Positions 48,820-59,809 of a DNA stretch of 64,000 nt are shown here, in pieces. The first letter of the stretch is position 1. Every line of letters begins with the position of its first letter. Both the position numbers and the translations under genes were made by a program. The notes beneath the pieces were generated by a model. That model searched no databases. It was given only the letters and a program-made list of their open reading frames with translations, and was not told the DNA's origin. Source of the DNA: Phallusia mammillata (taxonomy: Eukaryota > Chordata > Ascidiacea > Phlebobranchia > Ascidiidae); the NCBI GenBank assembly GCA_003260075.1, contig QLIY01000659.1:1-64000 (forward strand), in the 5' to 3' direction.

Positions 48820-49073
48820 GCTTTCACAGCAGAATAATTGTTTAATAGACAAAGGGAATTATTACGTCACATTCGGTTTAGTACTTGCAAATTGGTTGGA
48901 AAACGCTGGTTTAGCTCATACTAGTTATGTATAGTGACTTTGGAGATTTACCAAAAACTAGTGAAAATTTTTGCTGAATTCTCAGAACAATTGCATTTTT
49001 CTCTGAATCAGTGTGTTGGTGAGGGCAACACTAAATAGTTAGGCGGGCCGCCTGTTGCACACCCCTGCTTTAG
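48669..49073. mobile_element. nested element with CTAAAGCAGGGGTGTGCAAC ends
   Basis: Ends are CTAAAGCACGGGTGTGCAAC and GTTGCACACCCCTGCTTTAG, 20-bp inverted repeats with one mismatch, inside the larger hAT-like element. No clear target duplication. Its middle is replaced by an 85-G run (48734-48818). Confidence 0.65.
48734..48818 (+). other. 85-base G run
   Basis: An uninterrupted run of 85 G inside the nested transposon. Given the 10-G linkers elsewhere, this is more likely filler for an unresolved gap than genuine sequence. Confidence 0.7.
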
Positions 49074-50927
49074 TTTCAGAGGGTACGCAATGTTTCTCGG
49101 CTGTAATGCTTGCTTTATATTGGTCTTTAGTTAGCGAATGTTTTCAATATTATATCTGTACTGTTATGCTATAATAGAAAAAAAATATTAAAAAGTTGTT
49201 AAACATATTAGGCTTTAGCGAAATACCGAAACCGACTGGATCCTAAACCAAAACCAAAACATTAAACCGACTGGATCCTAAACCAAAACCAAACATTGAT
49301 GAGTAATTTGCAGCAAAGCAAGTGCACCCATCTCATTAAACGTCTACCGTATTTGATAGTTTTTTTTCATTGGTGTGGTTTTTGCATTTTTCCCATAGCA
49401 TTCTTTGATTTTTATGGGGCCGCGACATAACAAAATAATTGCAAAGGGTCCACCAGGCAAAGTTTGGGAACCGCTGGTGTACACTGTACGGTAACATATG
49501 GCTGCCAAGATTTTCATTCCATTCTGGTTAGGTGAAAAACAAAGTGTTTTGAACTTTGTCCGGTGTCCTGATGGAGCTATTAAATGTTCACAACAATACA
49601 TTGGTTCTTTTTACAAGATAAGCTCATAGGTTTAACTACCTTGTTTTGAAGTTCCTCAGAACAAAATCAAAACTACTACCACATTCCCATCACACTTTCT
49701 GCGACGTTAACAGAAACAACCAGTGGTTCAAACCAGGATATTTTCGTGATACTGTATTTAGAAACTATTGAAACATACAAAAACAATCGAAGCGTTCTAT
49801 TATGCATTGTGACGCAAATGTGCCAACGACTTGAATGCAAATAAGAATTGCCGACGCTGTAAAGAAACATTCAAGGGATTAGGAAGTTTATACAAAACAA
49901 TGAGCTAAGTACACTCTGTATTTCTTTGTAACCTGTGGAAATGTAGGTCAAATAGGGCAAAGTACAGTGTATACATTCCTCTGTATCAGTAGGTTCTTAA
50001 ATAGGGGTGTTATTTCTTCACGGACAACCAGCACTCCATTGACAACGAAAAGCGTCTGAGTAAACGTTTCAAAGTTTTTTTTTTGTACTTTTTTGATAAA
50101 TTCAAAAGTGTGGAATCGCTTGTGTTGAAATATAGACAAGTTTACACTGCAAACCATAGAAAACAACAATTTCTAGGCGTTTGAAAATCATAGCAATGCC
50201 ACACAACATGTCTTCTTCAACGGTGTCATGAATCGAAAACACACATAAGTGTTGGCATTTCTGTCATGGATGTTGCAGATTCACAGGTATTCAGACAAAG
50301 GCATGACACTAACGCACAGATACATAACTGCCAGCTACAGTTAAGAACGTCAATACCACAATTTAACCCCTGTACAAACAACCCCGTTCGTTCATACGAC
50401 CTTCACTGGAGGGTAGGGACCTAGTTACGAGCACAATACTACCTTCTGGTCGATGGTTCTTGCAAAACAAGGTCAGCAATTCGGCTGCAACAATGCTGTT
50501 TATCCAATTTGGTGGTTCCTGTCGGTTTTGCGAGAAAGGTTTTTCTTTGTGAATTTGGCACCAATTTCTTATGCAAACTTCGTTAATCGTCGCCGCCTTA
50601 ATTCTTCACTTGTCGACGAAAACAATTTAACAGACGAAGCACTGTTCTTAGAACATTGTGCTGACGCCGCAACGCAGCAAAAACAATCGTAAAGCATATT
50701 AACGGCCGCCTCGCAGGTTTTAAAGGGAAGCGAATCTAAAGACACGAAACAGTTACGACCAGTTCTGACCCGGCCATACAGCTGTACTGAAAGGCTTCGC
50801 AAACACAGTCAAAGCAGTCAAATTACCGTCGCATTTCGACAACTATGCCTCAATGATGGGATAGTTTGTGAACTGAGAAATAAAACTAGCACATAAACTG
50901 ATAGGTTAGGGTCGTTGACCCATGCTG

Positions 50928-53900
50928 CTACGTGTAGTAAATAAGCTCGGGAATTTGGCCGTCCTCGACCGACGTTCCGTTGTTGTTTCCCGGCGCAAAT
51001 AAGAAAGTGAACACGGTCTGTCCCTCGTTTTGGGTTTCCTTGACTACTCGTCGATGCCCACGCGTGCCGTAATAGCTGTCGTAACCCTAAGCAACAAAGA
51101 GGTCACTAATAAGTGGTTTGAAACTCGTATGATTATTATAGGTTTGTAGCAAGAAAAAAATCGTTAGCCAAACGTAGTGATTCTCAAAAAGTGTGCTGAA
51201 AAATACATGTTTTGCAAAGTGAACACCTTATCTGTGCAAGATGGAAAACGTTTGATAACAACTGACCTGATTGATTTAAAGTAATGTAAAGAATATGCTA
51301 CGAAACCAGGGTGTATGAATACAAACGCTTTGTACCAGTGGCAAAAAAGTACTTACTGCCAAACGAAGATAATTATTGGCATTTTAACACACTACTTATT
51401 TACATTAAACCAACAAAATTGACGTTAAAATGAAAAATCTTATATTACAGAGACTTAAGTGATGTGACATACACATATTTTATCCTCAGAAAAAAAGTAG
51501 CAGAAGGTACACAAAACTTAGCAGATATGATAACACTCGGTTAAATACTCACATCAAGGGTCGCCGAGGCAATATAGTTGTTATTTGGTTTAATTTCAAT
51601 AGGTTGCTTAAACATGACACGGAACGTACGATCTGATCCATCGCAGCTAAAACCGGTGTCATTTTGTCCAAGTACAGTATCGTTGGATACAATCTGGAAA
51701 AATTCGCAGTTAAGAATTCTGACAACGCCAACCAATGCAAGGGCAGCTCTGGAGCGCCACCTACCTGTATGTTGACTTGAAAATCAGACGGACCACTAAT
51801 GGCACCATAGAGCCCGAAACCGACCACGTAAATTTTACGGTTCACGCTGAAGCGAATTCGATCGCTCGTACCCGAATAACCCCACCTAGAGGTCAAAACA
51901 AATATGAAGGTTTAACTGAAACTAGAAGAGTGGCTTAGCACATATTGCCCTTGCATATACACTATAACCTATTTGAAAAAAATATTCCCTACACCTATTT
52001 TATATTGGGTCCCATATCACACACTGTCTTTTATAAAATTAGTTGTTTCTGCAGGCAGAAACTCATGGGTCCCCACACATGCAAAGTTGTAAATAATGCA
52101 TTTCAAGAAATAACCATGAGAAAGTTTGGTATTGTAAGGTCAAACACAATGATTGGTACTGAGCATAAATAAACATCCTATGTGGAGTACAAACTATCTA
52201 AATTTTCTTCCATTTGGGCATTTTTAAAGGTTTTTCTATTGTATGTTCTATCTGAAAAATGAAGGGGTAAATAGCGAAAAATTAGACTAAAACACAACAA
52301 TCAGCTGCTATTATTGGAAAATTGCACAATCTGTCCTAATTTCATTCAATTCAGACATTGTTAAAAAAATTTACCCACTGTAGGGGGCTAGTGGGGTAAA
52401 TGTTGGGGCTACAGGGCAGAACACAAGAATCAACACCTATAAATGGCATACTCTACAAGCTTTCCAAATGTTATCCAATTCAGACATTGTTTAAAAAATT
52501 CCCCCTTTTTAGGGGGCTAGCGGGTAAATGTTGGGGCTACAGGTTGGAAAACAACAATCAACACCTAACAATGGCACAATGGACAAACTGTCCAAATTTC
52601 ATCCCATTCGAACAATACTTAAACAATTCACCCTTTTTGGGGGGCTAGTGGGGTAAATAATTGGTCTCTACTCCAAAACTAAAAAAATATCAAACCACAA
52701 TAACCCAATCCACAGTCCTGTAAATTTTTGTCCAAATCGGCAAATGTTTAAACATTTGGCCACTGGAGGGGCTTTTGAGCAACAACCGTTATCACCTCTG
52801 ACGTCATAAGGCTGTTGACACCCCCTGACTGTCAACTGCAAAAACATCCACCAAACAACCCACAAACATTAGTAATGTATATGGTTGGCTTTATAACATC
52901 ACACAAAACTAACGTTTGTGGTGCGCACCAACCACATTTTACATTTTGGGGGCTAGCGGGGTAAATAATGGGGTTATCATGACAAACGAAGCAGATGGCA
53001 CATCTACATAACTATAGCTACCATCTGTGAAATTTTCATCCAAATCCATCAAACATTTCAAGGCAAAAAGGGGTGGACAAACTTCAGGGAAGAAAAAAAA
53101 AAAAAAGAAAAAAAAAAAAAAAAAAAAAAGAAATCGAGTAAAATCAAGATGTGTCCCCTTCAAGGAAGGGGACCCATAATAAACCACTAATATTTACATG
53201 TGCACATAAAAATAGAACCCACCTTTCAGCGACGTCGCGAAAACGCAAAACACTTTGCTCTTTTCCCGTTAAGCTGCATCGAGGTCGGTCGGAGAAACGA
53301 ACCTAGTAAAAAATCAATAAAACAAAACTATAATTTACATTTATCAATCGAATGTACCCACCGGTTTTGCCCAGTAACAACGTTTCAAAACGACAATGGC
53401 ACATATCTACATGTATTTAAAAAAATGAAAGATAATTTGCAAAAACAAAAGTAAAAATCAAAGTTGCAAAATTATAGATTTTACAAGAAGTCAGATTATT
53501 TTTTTATTCGACTTCGGCTCATAAACTTAAATATCCGATGTGCTTAAAAATATTACAAACTGCACGGTGTTCGTTAGCACAATTTACATGTAGCAGGCCT
53601 CATATACTTCTTTGTAAACCGTCCAAAAAAGTAAGAACGATTTTTAACATAGAAACAAACGTACAGTCTACATTCTAGTATAACTTGGAGTCAGGATCAA
53701 ACCTTATACCTTCTGCAAAAAGTTAGCAAAATTGCACTACAAACTAGAAGGGTGGCTTAGCACATATTGCCCTTGCATATACACTATAACCTATTTGAAA
53801 AAAATAATATATTCCCTACACTTATTTTATATTGGGTCCCATATCACACACTGTCTTTTATAACATTAGTTGTTTCTGCAGGCAGAAACTCATGGGTCCC

Positions 53901-56900
53901 CACACATGCAAAGTTGTAAATAATGCATTTCAAGAAATAACCATGTGAAAGTTTGGTATTGTAAGGTCAAACACAATGATTGGGACTGAGCATAAACAAA
54001 CATCCTATGTGGAGTACAAACTATCTAAATTTTCTTCCATTTGGGTATTTTTAAAGGTTTTTCTATTGTATGTTCTATCTGAAAAATGAAGGGGTAAATA
54101 GCGAAAAATTAGACTAAAACACAACAATCAGCTGCTATTATTGGAAAATGGCACAAGCTGTCCTAATTTCATTCAATTCAGACTTTGTTAAAAAAATTCA
54201 CCCATTGGGGGCTAGTGGGGTAAATGTTGGGGCTACAGGTTGGAAAACAACAATCAACAACCATAGATAGCACCCACTACAAGCTGCCCAAGTTTTATTC
54301 AATTCAGACATTGTTTAAAAAATTGTCCTATTTTGGGGGGCCAGGTGTAATGGTTTGGGCTACAGGGCAGAACACAAGAATCAACACCAAAAATGGCATA
54401 CTCTACAAGCTTTCCAAATTTTATCCAATTCAGACATTGTTTAAAAAATTCCCCTTTTTTAGGGGGCTAGCGGGTAAATGTTGGGGCTACAGGTTGGAAA
54501 ACAACAATCAACACCTAACAATGGCACAATGGACAAACTGTCCAAATTTCATCCCATTTGAACAATACTTAAACAATTCACCCTTTTTGGGGGGCTAGTG
54601 GGGTAAATAATTGGTCTCTACTCCAAAACTAAAAAAATATCAAATCACAATAACCCAATCCACAGTCCTGTAAATTTTTGTCCAAATCGGCAAATGTTTA
54701 AACATTTGGCCACTGGAGGGGCTTTTGAGCAACAACCGTTATCACCTCTGACGTCATAAGGCTGTTGACACCCCCTGACTGTCAACTGCAAAAACATCCA
54801 CCAAACAACCCACAAACATTAGTAATGTATATGGTTGGCTTTATAACATCACACAAAACTAACGTTTGTGGTGCGCACCAACCACATTTTACATTTTGGG
54901 GGCTAGCGGGGTAAATAATGGGGTTATCATGACAAACGAAGCAGATGGCACATCTACATAACTATAGCTACCATCTGTGAAATTTTCATCCAAATCCATC
55001 AAACATTTCAAGGCAAAAAGGGGTGGACAAACTTCAGGGAAGAAAAAAAAAAAAAAGAAAAAAAAAGAAAAAAAAAAAAGAAATCGAGTAAAATCAAGAT
55101 GTGTCCCCTTCAAGGAAGGGGACCCATAATAAACCACTAATATTTACATGTGCACATAAAAATAGAACCCACCTTTCAGCGACGTCGCGAAAACGCAAAA
55201 CACTTTGCTCTTTTCCCGTTAAGCTGCATCGAGGTCGGTCGGAGAAACGAACCTAGTAAAAAATCAATAAAACAAAACTATAATTTACATTTATCAACCG
55301 AATGTACCCACCGGTTTTGCCCAGTAACAACGTTTCAAAACGACAATGGCACATATCTACATGTATTAAAAAAAATGAAAGATAATTTGCAAAAACAAAA
55401 GTAAAAATCAAAGTTGCAAAATTATAGATTTTACAAGAAGTCAGATTATTTTTTTATTCGACTTCGGCTCATAAACTTAAATATCCGATGTGCTTAAAAA
55501 TATTACAAACTGCACGGTGTTCGTTAGCACAATTTACATGTAGCAGGCCTCATATACTTCTTTGTAAACCGTCCAAAAAAGTAAGAACGATTTTTAACAT
55601 AGAAACAAACGTACAGTCTACATTCTAGTATAACTTGGAGTCAGGATCAAACCTTATACCTTCTGCAAAAAGTTAGCAAAATTGCAGTAAAAACTAGAAG
55701 GGTGGCTTAGCACATATTGCCCTTGCATATACACTATAACCTATTTGAAAAAAATAATATATTCCCTACACTTATTTTATATTGGGTCCCATATCACACA
55801 CTGTCTTTTATAACATTAGTTGTTTCTGCAGGCAGAAACTCATGGGTCCCCACACATGCAAAGTTGTAAATAATGCATTTCAAGAAATAACCATGTGAAA
55901 GTTTGGTATTGTAAGGTCAAACACAATGATTGGTACTGAGCATAAACAAACATGCTATGTGGAGTACAAACTATCTAAATTTTCTTCCATTTGGGTATTT
56001 TTAAAGGTTTTTCTATTGTATGTTCTATCTGAAAAATGAAGGGGTAAATAGCGAAAAATTAGACTAAAACACAACAATCAGCTGCTATTATTGGAAAATG
56101 GCACAAGCTGTCCTAATTTCATTCAATTCAGACTTTGTTAAAAAAATTCACCCATTGGGGGCTAGTGGGGTAAATGTTGGGGCTACAGGTTGGAAAACAA
56201 CAATCAACAACCATAGATAGCACCCACTACAAGCTGCCCAAGTTTTATTCAATTCAGACATTGTTTAAAAAATTGTCCTATTTTGGGGGGCCAGGTGTAA
56301 TGGTTTGGGCTACAGGGCAGAACACAAGAATCAACACCAAAAATGGCATACTCTACAAGCTTTCCAAATTTTATCCAATTCAGACATTGTTTAAAAAATT
56401 CCCCTTTTTTAGGGGGCTAGCGGGTAAATGTTGGGGCTACAGGTTGGAAAACAACAATCAACACCTAACAATGGCACAATGGACAAACTGTCCAAATTTC
56501 ATCCCATTCGAACAATACTTAAACAATTCACCCTTTTTGGGGGGCTAGTGGGGTAAATAATTGGTCTCTACTCCAAAACTAAAAAAATATCAAATCACAA
56601 TAACCCAATCCACAGTCCTGTAAATTTTTGTCCAAATCGGCAAATGTTTAAACATTTGGCCACTGGAGGGGCTTTTGAGCAACAATCGTTGATGCCTCTG
56701 ACATCATAAGGCTGTTAACACCCCCTGAATGTCAACTGCAAAAACATCCACCAAGCAACCCACAAACACTAGGAATGAATATATGGTTGCCTTTATAACA
56801 TCACACAAAACTAACGTTTGTGGTGCGCACAAACCACATTTTACATTTTTGGGGCTAGCGGGGTAAATACTGGGGTTATCATGACAAACGAAGCAGATGG

Positions 56901-59733
56901 CACATCTACATAACTATATCTACCATCTGTGAAAGTTTCATCCAAATCCATCAAACATTTCAGGGCAAAAAGGGGTGGACAAACTTCAGGGAAGAAAAAA
57001 AGAAAAAGAAAAAAAGAAATCGAGTAAAATCAAGATGTGTCCCCTTCAAGGAAGGGGACCCATAATGATACTGAGTGTGAAGCCACGTCCTAGTCAAGCC
57101 GGAGTCATTGTAATTTAAGCCCAAATCTGAAAAAACCTACCCGTGGTTTGGGGTTGAGGGTGTAGTAGAGAAAAAGCTCCACAACCTCCCTGTCTGTCAA
57201 CAATCCAGACTGAGCTGGCCCTTGAGCGAATTCCTCAACAGACATAAGGGGGAAGCGAACTAGTGTTATGGCATTACCCAAAACTTTTCGCTTGTTTTCT
57301 TTTGTTGCATCTAACTCCTGACGATTGCACTCTGCTTCCGCCCATCTGTGGATTGCAACAGTATAAAAGTTCGCCAGTTTAATCAATTTTACCCTCTGGT
57401 GCAGAATATAATTGGGATTGGCCGAGCCGATTATCACTGTTTTTGATGCTCGGTGCTGTGCCAACATGTTGCACAAACCGACCCGAGCATTAAATTTGCA
57501 TATTTATGCTCTACTAACATACCAAACTAGTGTTCGAAAGGATATCCATGAACCAAACTGATTGTTGTTTTAAATGTGTTTAACAGCGGAAAAACGTAAT
57601 TGTGGGGCCTGTACAGCTTAATACACCGCTGGTGACATAAGGGACCTTGAAAAGCTACAAAATTAGCGTGAAATTGGGAATGAGAGCGTGCTCGGTGTTC
57701 CACCAAACAGAACAATTGCAGTTTTGGCCCATACCCAGAAAACAGCATTACATTTGCATGATATACTTAACTGTTTTTGCTGACGCCTAATGACAAAATA
57801 ATAGACCAACATAGTCACATCGGAGTGTTATACCTAGTCTTTACTAGCCTAAACCAATTGTATAACTCACCTTTCCATAGCAGGAAATATGTTGCTTTCT
57901 GTCAACCCAAGTGTATCTCTCTCAAGTACAGATACCAGCGTGTTGTAATCAATATCTGTGAACCCTAAAAAATAGATGAGGTTTTGTGAGTTAAATTCTG
58001 TAATTGTGTGCAGAGTATGTTCACAAGACAACTGGTATGTCTATCATTGATTATTACATGTGATCAATCAAAGTACCCTCTCCAATTGCGAAATAATTGA
58101 AGAAAACACACCACAATATTACAAATTGCTGGTAATAAACTAGAAGGGTGGCTTTCTGATATACTTCCATTTTATATATTCTATCTGATATTTACCAATT
58201 TACTATACACATCATTTGATCTACACATATGATTGTTTTTGTAAACAAAAACTAATGGGTCCCCACACGCGTGTTTGTGCGGATTTACGGTAAACAAATG
58301 TTGCGGTGANNNNNNNNNNNNNNNNNNNNNNNNNNNNNNNNNNNNNNNNNNNNNNNNNNNNNNNNNNNNNNNNNNNNNNNNNNNNNNNNNNNNNNNNNNN
58401 NNNNNNNNNNNNNNNNNNNNNNNNNNNNNNNNNNNNNNNNNNNNNNNNNNNNNNNNNNNNNNNNNNNNNNNNNNNNNNNNNNNNNNNNNNNNNNNNNNNN
58501 NNNNNNNNNNNNNNNNNNNNNNNNNNNNNNNNNNNNNNNNNNNNNNNNNNNNNNNNNNNNNNNNNNNNNNNNNNNNNNNNNNNNNNNNNNNNNNNNNNNN
58601 NNNNNNNNNNNNNNNNNNNNNNNNNNNNNNNNNNNNNNNNNNNNNNNNNNNNNNNNNNNNNNNNNNNNNNNNNNNNNNNNNNNNNNNNNNNNNNNNNNNN
58701 NNNNNNNNNNNNNNNNNNNNNNNNNNNNNNNNNNNNNNNNNNNNAAAAAACCCCCAAATTTCCATAACCTTATTCGAACAAAATCGAGCTATTGCCACGG
58801 TAAAACTAGTAAAGAGGCTTTGGTAGATGCATCCAATTTGCCGCACTTGCAACGAATATACACACGTTACGTAATTTGAAATTTCTATATCTATCTGGCA
58901 TTTTCAGGGTAAAACAGGTGCCAAATTCCATACTTTTGCAAGGACTTTTTTGAAAGTTGGATTTTTTCAAAACTTTTCCAGGTCTTAAAAATGCAAATTT
59001 AAATTCCATAACTTTTCCAGTTTTTCCATGCGGGGGGGGGGGTTACATCATCGGTCATATTACCATTTACAAAAGTGGTAATGCCTGCAAGTACACTGTA
59101 TATGCTTTACCTATCAACTGTCACAGACAACCATAAAGTAGTTATAAACCATGAAAGTTTGTAAAGTAGTAGCTGGTAAAGCTTTGGCAAAAACAAACCA
59201 TGTGGCCAAAAGAATCCATTTAGATGAGAGTCATGACACAACAATAACATTTCAATGTAAAGCATCTTTAACACTGTGTTTGTCTTACCATCAGCAGATA
59301 AAGCTTCTCTGGTGTTTTTATCGATGCAGTCTAAACACAAGGTGGCGAGCTGGGGTTCATCGAACAGTCGAGCTTGGGTGAGCAGCATAAACGCATTGTC
59401 TGGACTAAGATTCTTCTTGAGGAAGTCGACACAATGAGACTCCAATGCGGGTACAGCATATTTTTTGGCAGTGTATCTGATTATAGCAAAACAATAGAAC
59501 AGATTAGTCAGGGTTCCCGCATAATTTTCGTTTGTAAATTCCATGACTTTTCCAAAACTTTTTAAGAAAAACCCCCCAAATTTCCATAACCTTATTCGAA
59601 CAAAATCGAGCTATTGCCACGGTAAAACTAGTAAAGAGGCTTTGGTAGATGCATCCAATTTGCCGCACTTGCAACGAATATACACACGTTACGTAATTTG
59701 AAATTTCTATATCTATCTGGCATTTTCAGGGTA

Positions 59734-59809
<76 letters not shown>

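Larger units (their letters stand above)
48589..49476. mobile_element. hAT-like element containing a second element
   Basis: 888-bp element with ends CAGCGGTTCCCAAACTGGGG and GTTTGGGAACCGCTG and the 8-bp direct repeat GTGTACAC (48581-48588, 49477-49484). The sequence TTTCAGAGGGT(C/A)CGCA occurs on both sides of the nested insert (48669-49073). No transposase frame is visible. Confidence 0.88.
47799..50927. other. convergent intergenic region between UNC93A and the BTBD gene
   Basis: Apart from the hAT-like element at 48589-49476, I see no supported gene. Small open frames near 48044-48325 and 50453-50802 have no recognisable similarity. Confidence 0.5.

Noticed and set aside
48418..48852. 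144-codon frame with a long polyproline stretch
   Set aside because: The prolines are the reverse complement of the 85-G run inside a transposon.
54224..54598. 124-codon frame with internal protein-level repeats, also at 56174-56548
   Set aside because: It simply reads through the ~120-bp tandem subrepeats of the repeat element. No start context or known domain.
52939..55137. Frames with polyphenylalanine (52939-53187 and 54889-55137)
   Set aside because: Minus-strand readings of the A-rich tract at the end of the repeat elements.
58181..58852. Long open frames across 58310-58744
   Set aside because: They consist of the N gap.
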